This document shows, piece after piece, positions 8,515 through 16,914 of a stretch of DNA of 64,000 nt. Numbering within the stretch: position 1 is the stretch's first letter; the number at the start of each line of letters is the position of its first letter. Source of the stretch: an uncultured Caulobacteraceae bacterium (lineage in GTDB: Bacteria > Pseudomonadota > Alphaproteobacteria > Caulobacterales > Caulobacteraceae); the NCBI GenBank assembly GCA_903872075.1, contig CAIQJF010000065.1:1-64000 (forward strand). Reading direction: 5' to 3'. The notes under the pieces are model-generated. The model was not told the origin of the DNA. It made no database searches and saw nothing but the letters and a program-made list of their open reading frames with translations. The position numbers and the translations under genes were made by a program.

Positions 8515-9501
8515 ATGCAAGTACTCATGTCCGCCGCCGCCTATGGGCGCGTGGCCGTCAGTCTGACCGCGCTAGGCGGTGACCTCGATGTGATTGTCCT
8601 CGAGGCTGACGGCGGGTTTCGCAGAGGCGCGGAGCCGATTGACGCGGCGGAGGTCGACCCCGTGGTATTCTGGGTCAGCCTCGATCTGTTTCGCACCGGC
8701 CAACTCCCCGGGTTCTTTCAGGGCATTCTCAAGGGGACTCGGGCGCGTTGGGCGCAGAGCTTTCTGGCGGGGCTCGACAACCCGGCGTTTGCCGCCATGA
8801 CAGCCAAGGGCGTGCGCCTGACGAAGAGCAGCGCCCAGGCGCCGCCGATCGCCGAATACGTCCTCAGCCACGCCTTCAGTCTGCTGCACCCGATCGCTGA
8901 CCAGCGCGCGGCTCAGGACGCGCGCGCCTGGCGCTACATCCCTTTCCGCGAAGTCGCTTCCACCCAGTGGCTGCTGGTGGGGTTCGGTTCGATCGGAAGC
9001 GAAATCGCCCGTCGCTTGCGGCCGTTCGGGCCGCGGATCACCGTGGCGCGCCGGGACCTGTCGCCGGAGCCGCTGGCCGACGCCGTGATCGCGATGTCGG
9101 GCCTGGGCGAGGTTCTGCCTCGCGCCGACGTGGTTGTGCTGGCCTGTTCGCTCAATGCCGAGACGCGAGGGCTGGCCGGACCGGACTTCTTCGCGGCCAT
9201 GAAGCCAGGCGCTCTGCTGATCAACATTGCGCGAGGCGCGCTCGTGGATGAGTCCGCGCTACGGGCCGGGCTCGATCGCAATCAGCCCGGCCACGCCGTG
9301 TTGGATGTGTTCGACACCGAGCCGGCGCCGGCGGAGTCGTGGCTTTGGGATCACCCCCAGGTTCGTGTCACAGCGCATTGTTCAAACGCTGGCGATGGCG
9401 TGGTTGCCCGTGGGGACGCGCTGTTCCTCGAAAACCTGCGCCGTTATCTCGCGGGCGAGCCGCTTCTGAACGAGGCGCGCGCCGCCGACGTCGGGCCCTG
9501 A
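8515..9501 (+). CDS. D-2-hydroxyacid dehydrogenase family protein
   Basis: A 328-residue NAD(P)-binding dehydrogenase or reductase of 2-oxo acids. The Rossmann motif GFGSIG is at 156-161. The catalytic triad of the family is visible as Arg240 (INIARGALVDE), Glu269 (DVFDTEP) and His288 (TAHCSN). The N-terminal flavodoxin-like domain is divergent, so the substrate cannot be named. The last 58 bp overlap the 3' end of the opposing membrane-protein gene. It may form a short operon with the GST. Confidence 0.88.
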   Translation: MQVLMSAAAYGRVAVSLTALGGDLDVIVLEADGGFRRGAEPIDAAEVDPVVFWVSLDLFRTGQLPGFFQGILKGTRARWAQSFLAGLDNPAFAAMTAKGVRLTKSSAQAPPIAEYVLSHAFSLLHPIADQRAAQDARAWRYIPFREVASTQWLLVGFGSIGSEIARRLRPFGPRITVARRDLSPEPLADAVIAMSGLGEVLPRADVVVLACSLNAETRGLAGPDFFAAMKPGALLINIARGALVDESALRAGLDRNQPGHAVLDVFDTEPAPAESWLWDHPQVRVTAHCSNAGDGVVARGDALFLENLRRYLAGEPLLNEARAADVGP

Positions 9502-9950
9502 TCCCATCCGCGCCCGGTCACCCAGATGACCAGGCCGATCAGGCCCAGGACGAACAAGGATAGCGTGATCCAGCCGGCGTGATGCACCCCATCGCGGACG
9601 ATCGGTTTGAAGTTCAGGATGCCCTTGTGGGCCACATATTGCACCGCGTTCAGCAGGTAGAGCAGCGGAATCAGGGACCTGTAGCGAACCAGCGCCAGGG
9701 CGCAGATCAGGTCGTAGACGAGGCTTGAGAGACCGAGCAGGGCCACGACACCAATGACAGCTCCGGCTGCGGCCGGGGGGAAGGTCGATAGCGGAATGCC
9801 ATCGGCCGATTGTGCCGCGCCATCGGCCGAGAAGATCGCCGCCATGTCGATCACCCCGTTCATGAGGGTAAAGGCGCCGAAGATCCAAAGGGCGACGATG
9901 TGGCCGCGGAACCTGTTGTCGACGACGGTTGGGAGGATGCGTGCGAACAT
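9444..9950 (-). CDS. Hypothetical four-helix membrane protein
   Basis: 168 residues with about four hydrophobic segments (around residues 17-40, 62-85, 90-110, 125-148 by eye) and a polar C-terminal tail. No family recognised with confidence. AGGAG lies 9 nt before the ATG. It is on the same strand as the GntR/ABC genes and starts 44 nt after the permease, so it is probably the fourth gene of that operon. Its last 58 bp run into the opposing dehydrogenase gene. The function is unknown. Confidence 0.75.
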   Translation of the reverse strand: MFARILPTVVDNRFRGHIVALWIFGAFTLMNGVIDMAAIFSADGAAQSADGIPLSTFPPAAAGAVIGVVALLGLSSLVYDLICALALVRYRSLIPLLYLLNAVQYVAHKGILNFKPIVRDGVHHAGWITLSLFVLGLIGLVIWVTGRGWDQGPTSAARASFRSGSPAR

Positions 9951-9994
9951 GGACCTTGCTCCTGAGGCCTTGGCGGCCGCCTCGTGACTGATGA

Positions 9995-10876
9995 TCAGAC
10001 CGGATCGCGATAGCGACGCTGCCAGACGCCTACGCCCAGGCAGGCGGCGGCAACCACCAGGCCGATCCAGACGTCCGGGTTAGTGAGGAAGCCGGCGGGG
10101 TCGGGCACGGGAACCGGGTCCAGCGGCGTGTGGCCGTGGGCGTGGATCGTAAAGGCGTGGGCGAGGCCGCCAAGCCGGTAGGAGATCTCCGAGATCACGT
10201 GGCCGGAGCCGAAGGCAAGCTTCTCGATCAGGGCCAGCGCGAGCGGGGTCAGGAACGCCCAGAGGAAGGGCCCGCGCCGGGCCCAGCCGGACACCATCAA
10301 CAGCCAGCCCCACAGCGGCGCGTACCAGAGGGCCATGGCGAAGGCCCCCCAGATGACCGCCCCCACAAGCGAGCCGAACGGTAGTCGGGTCCAGGTCGAG
10401 GACGGGTCCATGCCGCTCATCATCAAGATGGCGGTCGTGATCGCGAGCATCAGGGCGTGAGTCACGAGGATCACAATGGCGGCGACAGCGGGGAGGATCG
10501 CCACGGGCAGTATGGCCTTGGCGAGGACCGTGGTGAGGTCGGACACCGGCAGCGACTTCCAGAACAGGATGCTGCGATCCCGCCGCTCGTTGTAGAGAGC
10601 GCCGACGCAGTAGACGGCCCCGATGATCAGGCTGGTGGCGATGATCGCCAGGGCCGCCAGATCATAGGGTAGGGCGATGGCGACGGCCTGCCGGGCAGGC
10701 TCCAGGGTAAGCGTCTCCAGCCGGTTCTGGGGGAGTTGCAGGGCGCTCAACACGAAGCCGACCAGCACAACGCCGCCGGCGATCACGGGCCCGCCCAGCA
10801 GAGGGCGGAAGTCCCACAGTTCCCTGCGGACCGACCACAGATAGGCGGAGCGGGGGGTGACGGTCGAAGCGTTCAC
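9995..10876 (-). CDS. ABC-2 type transporter permease
   Basis: 293 residues with about six membrane segments and the ABC-2-like cytoplasmic region YNERRDRSILFWKSLPVSDL (residues about 95-115), found in permeases paired with YtrB-like ATPases. ATGA overlap with the upstream ATPase gene (10873-10876) means translational coupling. Together they form an exporter-type ABC system in the inner membrane. The substrate is unknown; related systems answer to cell-envelope stress or antibiotics, but that is family knowledge, not something seen here. Confidence 0.85.
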   Translation of the reverse strand: MNASTVTPRSAYLWSVRRELWDFRPLLGGPVIAGGVVLVGFVLSALQLPQNRLETLTLEPARQAVAIALPYDLAALAIIATSLIIGAVYCVGALYNERRDRSILFWKSLPVSDLTTVLAKAILPVAILPAVAAIVILVTHALMLAITTAILMMSGMDPSSTWTRLPFGSLVGAVIWGAFAMALWYAPLWGWLLMVSGWARRGPFLWAFLTPLALALIEKLAFGSGHVISEISYRLGGLAHAFTIHAHGHTPLDPVPVPDPAGFLTNPDVWIGLVVAAACLGVGVWQRRYRDPV

Positions 10877-11748
10877 GCGGCGACTCCTTGGCTGCGGGTG
10901 TCGGCGCCGCCAATGACGGCGACAAACAGGTCGGCGAGGCTGGGCGTGCGCAACTCACCCAGGTCGGCGAGCTTCGCGCGGTCGACGCCTTCGAACAGAA
11001 GAATGCTGCGGCCGAAGATCTGATGTTCGCGGATGGGGCCGCGGGAGCGGGCGGCCTCCAGCTGATCGGGGCGCGCCATGACTTCCACATAGCGGCGGGC
11101 GACGTCCTCCATGCTGCTGTCCAGCACGAGGCGGCCCCGGTCGATGAAGGCCACGTCCGTGAGGATGTCCTGGATCTCTTCCACCTGGTGCGTGGTGACG
11201 ATGATCGTGCGGCTGTGGTCGAAGTAGTCGTTCAGCAGGGTGTCGTAGAACGCCTTGCGATAGAGGAGGTCGAGCCCGAGGGTCGGCTCATCCAGAACCA
11301 GGAGTCGCGCGTCGATGGCCATGACGAGGGCGAGGTGCAGCTGGGTCACCATACCCTTGGAGAGTTCGCGCACGCGGCTGGACGACTTGATGGTGGTCTT
11401 CGCCAGGAAGGCCTCGGCCTTGGCCCGGTCGAACCGCGGATGCACGCCGGCCACATAGTCCACGGCCTGTGACACGCGGATCCAGCGAGGCAGGACGGCC
11501 ACGTCGGCGATGAAGCAAACATCGCGCATGAGGTCGTCGCGCTGCGTCCAGGGATTGCGGCCGAGGACGCTCAGCGAGCCTTCGTGCGGCGTCAGCCCCA
11601 GAATGGCGTTCAGGGCGGTGCTCTTCCCCGCGCCGTTGGGTCCGATGAGCCCAAGAATACGGCCTTCTCCAACGCGCAGGTCCACTCCCGCGAGGGCGAC
11701 CGAGGCGCCGTAGGATTTTCTGAGCCCGCGGGCTTCGATGACGGCCAT
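10873..11748 (-). CDS. ABC transporter ATP-binding protein (YtrB-like)
   Basis: A 291-residue ATPase. Walker A GPNGAGKS is at 36-43 and Walker B LLVLDEP at 149-155. The signature is degenerate (LSKGM, 129-133, instead of LSGGQ), as often seen in YtrB-type ATPases. The H-loop histidine is in TTHQVEE (187). It energises the adjacent permease. It starts 4 nt after the GntR gene and overlaps the permease by 4 nt, so all three are one operon. Confidence 0.9.
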   Translation of the reverse strand: MAVIEARGLRKSYGASVALAGVDLRVGEGRILGLIGPNGAGKSTALNAILGLTPHEGSLSVLGRNPWTQRDDLMRDVCFIADVAVLPRWIRVSQAVDYVAGVHPRFDRAKAEAFLAKTTIKSSSRVRELSKGMVTQLHLALVMAIDARLLVLDEPTLGLDLLYRKAFYDTLLNDYFDHSRTIIVTTHQVEEIQDILTDVAFIDRGRLVLDSSMEDVARRYVEVMARPDQLEAARSRGPIREHQIFGRSILLFEGVDRAKLADLGELRTPSLADLFVAVIGGADTRSQGVAA

Positions 11749-11752
11749 GGTG

Positions 11753-12142
11753 TCAGCGCTCCTCTGGCGCGGAGGTTTGGGACGCGCCGGGGTCGGCGGC
11801 GACGCGGAGATCTTCGGGGGTCAGGCCGAGACGTTGGATCGTGGCGTGAATGCCGGGCCATTGTTCAGTCAGGAAACGCTGACGTTCACCGCGCAGGAGC
11901 AGCGCCCGGGCGCCGTCGTTGATGTACATGCCAAGGCCGCGGCGCTTCTCCACGAGGCGCTCATCCACCAGCTGCTGGTAGCTCTTCAGCACGGTGAGGG
12001 GATTGACAAGATAGTCGGCGGCGACTGTGCGCACGGAGGGGAGGGGATCACCCTCCCGCAAGACGCCATCGAGGATCATCGCCACGACCCTGTCGCGGAG
12101 CTGGCGATAGATGGGCTGACTGTCGTTCCAGTCGGGATCCAT
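11753..12142 (-). CDS. GntR-family regulator, YtrA subfamily
   Basis: A 129-residue transcription regulator with the short YtrA architecture: winged helix (residues 8-76: QPIYRQLRDRVVAMILDGVL, GDPLPSVRTVAADYLVNPLT, VLKSYQQLVDERLVEKRRG) and a C-terminal dimerisation tail of about 50 residues, with no ligand domain. Such proteins repress their own ABC operon. AGGAAGG precedes the ATG. A perfect palindrome at 12187-12210, 45 nt upstream, is the likely operator. Confidence 0.9.
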   Translation of the reverse strand: MDPDWNDSQPIYRQLRDRVVAMILDGVLREGDPLPSVRTVAADYLVNPLTVLKSYQQLVDERLVEKRRGLGMYINDGARALLLRGERQRFLTEQWPGIHATIQRLGLTPEDLRVAADPGASQTSAPEER

Positions 12143-12186
12143 GGTCGACCTTCCTGTCGAGCGCGGGCGGGTCGCGCTGACGTCTT

Positions 12187-12210
12187 GGTGTTATAGTCAA
12201 CCATAACACC
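12187..12210 (-). promoter_or_regulatory. Operator palindrome of the GntR-ABC operon
   Basis: Perfect 8-bp inverted repeat GGTGTTAT / ATAACACC separated by 8 nt. Read on the minus strand, the right half contains ACTATAAC, a seven-of-eight match to the GCTANAWC -10 box, so a bound dimer would cover the promoter. The place and symmetry fit autorepression by the adjacent YtrA-type regulator. The divergent acyl-CoA dehydrogenase gene starts 118 nt away on the other side. Confidence 0.65.
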
Positions 12211-12327
12211 AGAGCGGTTGCAAGGCGTTTTCGGGGCGGTGGGCGATTGACCGTCGAAGCCGATCCGTCCACGAGGCTTCCGACCCGCGGGCCAAAGGCC
12301 CCGGCAATACATTCCAGGAGAATATCA

Positions 12328-13512
12328 GTGATCGATCTGACGCGCGGCGAACGGGAAACGGATCTCGCCCGGCGGGTGGACGTCTTCATTCGCGAGACGG
12401 TGATTCCCTACGAGGGCGACTCACGGATCGGCCATCATGGCCCGAGCGACGACCTGGCCCATGAACTTAAGGCGAAGGCCAAGGCCGCCGGACTGCTGTC
12501 GCCGCACGTGGGCGAGGCTTTCGGTGGGCTTGGCCTGTCCCACCGTGAGATCGCCACCGTGTTCCGCGCGGCGGGATACTCACTGCTGGGACCCGTGGCG
12601 CTGAACATCATGGCGCCGGACGAGGGCAACATGGCCCTGCTCGAGAAGGTGGCCAACCGCGAACAGCAGGAACGCTTCCTGCGGCCCCTGGCCGCCGGCA
12701 AGACCCGCTCGGCCTTCCTGATGACCGAGCCCGATGGCGGCGCCGGGTCCGATCCGTCGATGATGAAGACAACCGCCCGCCAGGACGGCAATCATTGGGT
12801 GATCAGCGGCCGCAAGGCCTTCATCACCGGCGCAGATGGCGCGGCCTTCGGCATCATCATGGCCAAGACGGAGGAGGGCGCGACCCTGTTCCTCGCCGAC
12901 CTGCCCGATCCGGCCGTTGTGACCGAACGGGTTCTCGACACCATCGATCGCACCATGCCCGGCGGACATGCGGTGATCGCCATCAATGAGCTGCGGGTTC
13001 CGGCCGATGCGATCCTTGGCGAGGTCGGGCAGGGTTTCAAATACGCCCAGGTCCGGCTCGCCCCAGCCCGACTCACGCACTGCATGCGCTGGTGGGGGGC
13101 GGCCCGGCGTGCGCACGACGTCGCCACCGAGTACGCCTGCCGCCGCCACGCCTTCGGCAAGCCGCTGATCGATCACGAGGGTGTCGGCTTCATGCTGGCG
13201 GACAACGAGATCGATCTGAAGCAGTCGGAGCTGACCATCGACTGGTGCGCCTGGGTGCTGGACAACGCCGGACACGGCGGCGGCACACCGGAATCCAGCC
13301 TGGCCAAGGTCGCGGTGTCGGAGGCGCTCTACCGGCTGGCCGACCGCTGCGTGCAGATCCTGGGCGGCATCGGGGTGTCGGACGATACGCCGGTGCATCA
13401 GATCTTCCGCGATATCCGCGCCTTCCGGATCTACGATGGCCCGTCCGAGGTGCACCGCTGGTCGATGGCCAAGCGTATCAAGCGGGAAGCGAAGGCGGCC
13501 GCGGCAGCCTGA
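12328..13512 (+). CDS. Acyl-CoA dehydrogenase family protein (ACAD10/11-like)
   Basis: 394 residues from the GTG at 12328, chosen because AGGAG (12316-12320) lies 7 nt upstream; a TTG at 12247 has no such site. FAD/acyl-CoA features include FLMTEPDGGAGSDPS, VISGRKAFITGADG and the C-terminal QILGGIGVSDDTPVHQIFRD. The catalytic position reads YDGPSEVHR, with Asp in place of the usual Glu in YEG, as in ACAD10/11-type enzymes. It oxidises an acyl-CoA to the enoyl-CoA; chain specificity is unknown. The 3' end overlaps the MocR gene by 35 bp. Confidence 0.87.
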   Translation: MIDLTRGERETDLARRVDVFIRETVIPYEGDSRIGHHGPSDDLAHELKAKAKAAGLLSPHVGEAFGGLGLSHREIATVFRAAGYSLLGPVALNIMAPDEGNMALLEKVANREQQERFLRPLAAGKTRSAFLMTEPDGGAGSDPSMMKTTARQDGNHWVISGRKAFITGADGAAFGIIMAKTEEGATLFLADLPDPAVVTERVLDTIDRTMPGGHAVIAINELRVPADAILGEVGQGFKYAQVRLAPARLTHCMRWWGAARRAHDVATEYACRRHAFGKPLIDHEGVGFMLADNEIDLKQSELTIDWCAWVLDNAGHGGGTPESSLAKVAVSEALYRLADRCVQILGGIGVSDDTPVHQIFRDIRAFRIYDGPSEVHRWSMAKRIKREAKAAAAA

Positions 13513-14920
13513 CACCGGCGGCTTCGGCCATCGCCTGGCTCAGCACCTCGAAGACCCGCGGCGGGGACTGGGCGACGTTGAACCTCAGATAGTCGCCCGC
13601 CCGACGGCCGACGCTGAACACGTCTCCGGGAGCCAGAACCACGCCGGCGCGCATGGCAAGCCGGCTGACGCCCACTGCGTCCTGCCCATCCGGCAGGCGC
13701 GCCCACAGAAAGAGCCCGGCTCGCGGCTCGGTCCAAAGGCTCAGTCCCGTGGCGTTCAGGCGATCCCGTGTTTCGATGCGGGCCTTCGCGAGGCGGGCGC
13801 GAACAGCTTCGCCGTGGCGCCGGTACCCGCCGTCCGCCAGCAGGCGATGGACCACGCGGGCGGCAAGATCGGCGGCCCCGAAGGTGGTGGCCAGCTTCAG
13901 ATCCGCGAGGGCCTCGATCCATTCGGGACGCGCCGCGATGAAGCCGCAGCGCAGCGACGCGGACAGCATCTTCGAGAAACTGCCCACATACACGACCCGG
14001 TCCAACCCATCGAAAGCCGCCAGTCGGGTTGTCGGGTCGGATTCGAAGTCGGCGAAAATGTCGTCCTCGATCACCATCATATCGTGGGCCTGGATCAGAC
14101 CGAGCAGGCGATGTTGGATCGTCGGGCTCGGACTTGCGCCAGTCGGATTGTGCAGGGCGCCGGTCGTCAGGTAGAGCCGCGGGCGATGTTCCGCCGCCAG
14201 GCGGGCGAAAGCGTCGAGGTCGGGTCCCGTGGGGGTGAAGGGAACCCCCACGATCCTAGCGCCATGAGCCCGCAGCGTATTGATGAAGTTGAAATAACAG
14301 GGATCGTCCACCAGGACCGTGTCGCCCTGCCGAACGAACAGGCGACACAACAGATCGATGGCGGACGTGCCCGAGTCCGTCAGCAGAACCTGATTGGGGG
14401 CGGTCATGATCTCGCGCTCGCCGAGACGACGGGCAAGCATCGCCCGCAGGGGAGCGTAGCCAAGCGGCTGTCCATAGCCCGTGAGGGCCTTACCGGGACC
14501 GCGCGCTTCCGCCCGCAAGGCCCGGCGGATGGCGTCCGTCGGCATCCAGCTTTCCGGCATCCAGCCGCATCCGGGCTTCAGCACGTCGTCGCCCGTTTCC
14601 AGGGAGTGCCGCATCACCCACAGCGGGTCGATCTCCCGTTCGACGGGAGGGACCTGCTCGGCCAGGGCCACCGGCCGTCGCGAACCGGCGACAAAGAACC
14701 CTGCGCCCCGCCGGGATGTGATTTCCCCGGCGGCCGCCAGCCGGTCGTAGGCCTCAACGACGGTGGAGTTGGACACGCCCAGAGATTGCGCGCATCGCCG
14801 GATCGACGGCAGGCGGGCGCCGGAACCCAGTCCGCCCCGGGTGATCCGCTCGCGAACATGGCCCATGACGGCGCCAACGCGACTGACGTCGGTCAGCGTG
14901 GTTGAGGCGAGTGGCGACAT
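13478..14920 (-). CDS. MocR-type GntR/aminotransferase-like transcription regulator
   Basis: 480 residues from the ATG at 14920, with GGAG 10 nt upstream. An N-terminal GntR winged helix (about residues 15-80: LPSIRRCAQSLGVSNSTVVE) is joined to a fold-type I aminotransferase domain (about 110-470). The PLP lysine is in VGSFSKMLSASLRCGF (about residue 317), with NPTGA and GYGQPLGYAPLR. MocR proteins sense PLP or amino compounds. It is divergent from the EamA-PhzF pair, which it probably controls. The end overlaps the acyl-CoA dehydrogenase gene by 35 bp. Confidence 0.9.
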   Translation of the reverse strand: MSPLASTTLTDVSRVGAVMGHVRERITRGGLGSGARLPSIRRCAQSLGVSNSTVVEAYDRLAAAGEITSRRGAGFFVAGSRRPVALAEQVPPVEREIDPLWVMRHSLETGDDVLKPGCGWMPESWMPTDAIRRALRAEARGPGKALTGYGQPLGYAPLRAMLARRLGEREIMTAPNQVLLTDSGTSAIDLLCRLFVRQGDTVLVDDPCYFNFINTLRAHGARIVGVPFTPTGPDLDAFARLAAEHRPRLYLTTGALHNPTGASPSPTIQHRLLGLIQAHDMMVIEDDIFADFESDPTTRLAAFDGLDRVVYVGSFSKMLSASLRCGFIAARPEWIEALADLKLATTFGAADLAARVVHRLLADGGYRRHGEAVRARLAKARIETRDRLNATGLSLWTEPRAGLFLWARLPDGQDAVGVSRLAMRAGVVLAPGDVFSVGRRAGDYLRFNVAQSPPRVFEVLSQAMAEAAGVRLPRPPSLPA

Positions 14921-14932
14921 CCGTACCGGTCT

Positions 14933-14964
14933 CCATATCAATACAGTTCAGTGATATTGTATGG
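14933..14964. promoter_or_regulatory. Imperfect palindrome between the MocR gene and the EamA transporter
   Basis: The 32-nt A+T-rich stretch begins CCATATCAATACA and ends TGATATTGTATGG. The left arm CCATA-t-CAATA-CA aligns with the reverse complement of the right arm, CCATA-CAATA-t-CA, with a one-base shift. It lies in the 87-bp divergent spacer and stands out from the G+C-rich surroundings, so it is a good candidate operator and promoter region for both genes. Confidence 0.45.
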
Positions 14965-15007
14965 TTTTGTACCTCGCCTAGCCAGCGGGGGCAGGCCAGG
15001 ATGACCC

Positions 15008-15976
15008 ATGACGTCCTCGCCTGTTTCCCTCACCCCTGGCCCCGACAGCGCCGCTGCCCGATCGCATCGCCTGGGCGGCTGGCTGGACGGTATCCTGGGC
15101 ATGCTGATTTTCAGCGCCTCGCTGCCGGCCACACGCCTGGCGGTGCGCGATCTCGATCCCGTGTTCGTGACGGTCGCGCGCGCCGCGTTCGCCGGGCTCT
15201 TGGCCGTGGGGCTGTTGAGTCTGCGGCGCTCGCCTTGGCCGCCGCGTCGAGACCTGGTCGGCCTATTGATCGTCTCCGGGGGTGTGGTCCTCGGCTTCCC
15301 GCTTCTCACAGCCCTGGCGCTGCGGCACGCGATGTCCTCGCATGCGACAGTGTTCCTGGGTCTCTTGCCATTGTCGACAGCGCTCTTCGCCGTCGTTCGC
15401 GTCGGGGAGCGACCGCCACTTCTGTTCTGGGTGTTCGCCCTGGCCGGTGCGGGCCTGACCGCCGGCTACGCTCTCATGCGGTCCGCGACGGCGGGCGGGG
15501 AGGCCCTGACCTCTGACATGCTGATGCTAGCCGCCATTCTGGTCTGCGGCCTTGGATATGCGGAGGGGGGGCGATTGTCGCGGCATCTCGGCGGGCTGGA
15601 GGTGATCGCCTGGGCCTTGATCCTCGCCCTGCCGGTCATGCTCCCCCTGGTGTGGCTCCTGCGTCCGCACACGCTGGCGGGTGTCGGCTGGCCGTCGCTG
15701 GCGGGCCTCGCCTATGTGTCGGTGTTCAGCATGCTGGTGGGATTCATCTTCTGGTATCGGGGCCTTGCCCACGGCGGAGTCGCCGCCGTTGGCCAGCTTC
15801 AGCTCATTCAGCCGTTCTTCGCCCTTGTCCTGGCGGCCTTGCTGCTGGGAGAATCAGTCGAGCTGAACGCGGTTTTGATCCTTGTCGCCGTTGTCGCCTG
15901 TGTGGCGGGCGCGCGTCATTTCGGGGTCCGCCCAGTCCCAAAGCCGATTCTACATCCTCAGGAGTCTCTCCCATGA
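15008..15976 (+). CDS. EamA/DMT-family transporter
   Basis: 322 residues with about ten membrane segments arranged as two EamA repeats (roughly residues 25-155 and 168-305). Typical motifs are PATRLAVRDLDPVFVTVARAAFAG in repeat one and VSVFSMLVGFIFWYRGLAHG plus QLQLIQPFFALVLAALLLGE in repeat two. It probably exports metabolites or amino compounds across the inner membrane. AGGA lies before the ATG. It overlaps the PhzF gene by ATGA (15973-15976) and is divergent from a MocR regulator, a common arrangement for DMT exporters. Confidence 0.88.
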   Translation: MTSSPVSLTPGPDSAAARSHRLGGWLDGILGMLIFSASLPATRLAVRDLDPVFVTVARAAFAGLLAVGLLSLRRSPWPPRRDLVGLLIVSGGVVLGFPLLTALALRHAMSSHATVFLGLLPLSTALFAVVRVGERPPLLFWVFALAGAGLTAGYALMRSATAGGEALTSDMLMLAAILVCGLGYAEGGRLSRHLGGLEVIAWALILALPVMLPLVWLLRPHTLAGVGWPSLAGLAYVSVFSMLVGFIFWYRGLAHGGVAAVGQLQLIQPFFALVLAALLLGESVELNAVLILVAVVACVAGARHFGVRPVPKPILHPQESLP

Positions 15977-16818
15977 CCTACCCCTTTCAGATCGTCGATG
16001 TGTTCGGCCGGGCCGGCCTGGCCGGGAATCCTGTCGCCATCGTTTTCGACGCCCCCGATGTGCCGGTCGAGCGGATGCAGCGTCTCGCCACCTGGCTCAA
16101 TCTGTCCGAGACCGTCTTTCTCTCCGCGCCGACCGAGCCCGGGGCGGACTATCGTGCGCGGATCTTTTCGCTCGACCGTGAACTTCCCTTCGCCGGCCAT
16201 CCCACCCTGGGCGCGTGTCATGCGTGGCTCAGCGCGGGCGGCAAACCGGCTGCTGGCGACCGTGTCATCCAGCAATGCGGCGTCGGACTGATCACCGTGC
16301 GCCGGGGTGACAGTGGCAACGCCTTTGCGGCGCCGCCGCTGGTCCGTGGCGGGCCCGTCTCGGCGGGTGACCTCGCGGAGGTTCTCGCTGTCCTCGGGTT
16401 GGCGCAGACCGATGTGATTGAAGCGCGGTGGGTCGACAATGGTCCAGGCTGGGTCGCGGTCCTGCTCGCCTCCGCCGAGGCGGTGCTGGAAGTCGAGCCG
16501 GCGCGCTACCATTCCAAGCCTGTGACCATCGGGCTCGTCGGGCCACATGCGCCGGGCGCCGGGCCGGCCTATGAGGTGCGGGCCTTCTTCAGCGACGGCT
16601 ATGGCGCGATCCGCGAGGATCCGGTCTGCGGCAGCCTCAATGCGTCTGTGGCGCAGTGGATGGTTTCCAGCGACCGGGCGCGGGCGCCGTACCATGCGGG
16701 GCAGGGCGCTCGGGTGGGAAGCGATGGCCGCATCGACATCAGCTGCGACGCCGAGGGTCAGGTGTGGGTCGGCGGCGCGGCGCGGGTTTTGGTGTCGGGC
16801 GTGATCGATCTCGCCTGA
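15973..16818 (+). CDS. PhzF-family isomerase/epimerase-like protein
   Basis: 281 residues from the ATG at 15973, which has AGGAG 8 nt upstream inside the EamA gene. The PhzF family catalytic glutamate is Glu46 in NLSETVFL. DRELPFAGHPTLGACHA (about 69-85) and EDPVCGSLNASVAQWM in the second half are signatures of the two diaminopimelate-epimerase-like domains. Members isomerise small acids; the substrate here is unknown. Coupled to the EamA transporter by a 4-bp overlap. Confidence 0.88.
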   Translation: MTYPFQIVDVFGRAGLAGNPVAIVFDAPDVPVERMQRLATWLNLSETVFLSAPTEPGADYRARIFSLDRELPFAGHPTLGACHAWLSAGGKPAAGDRVIQQCGVGLITVRRGDSGNAFAAPPLVRGGPVSAGDLAEVLAVLGLAQTDVIEARWVDNGPGWVAVLLASAEAVLEVEPARYHSKPVTIGLVGPHAPGAGPAYEVRAFFSDGYGAIREDPVCGSLNASVAQWMVSSDRARAPYHAGQGARVGSDGRIDISCDAEGQVWVGGAARVLVSGVIDLA

Positions 16819-16871
16819 TCGCGGACGTTGGATCGGAAGGAAACCGCGCGGAGGGGCTTGACGAGTTGATT

Positions 16872-16893
16872 GCGAATATGGAGAAATATTCGC
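16872..16893 (+). promoter_or_regulatory. Probable ArsR operator upstream of the VOC-ArsR-SRPBCC-MFS operon
   Basis: A perfect 8-bp inverted repeat GCGAATAT / ATATTCGC with a 6-nt spacer, 21 nt before the first gene of the operon and preceded by TTGACG at 16858. ArsR-family dimers bind this kind of A+T-rich dyad overlapping promoters. The adjacent operon encodes an ArsR protein, so autorepression is the simplest reading. Confidence 0.6.
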
Positions 16894-16914
16894 TTAATCA
16901 CTAAGGAAATCGCC

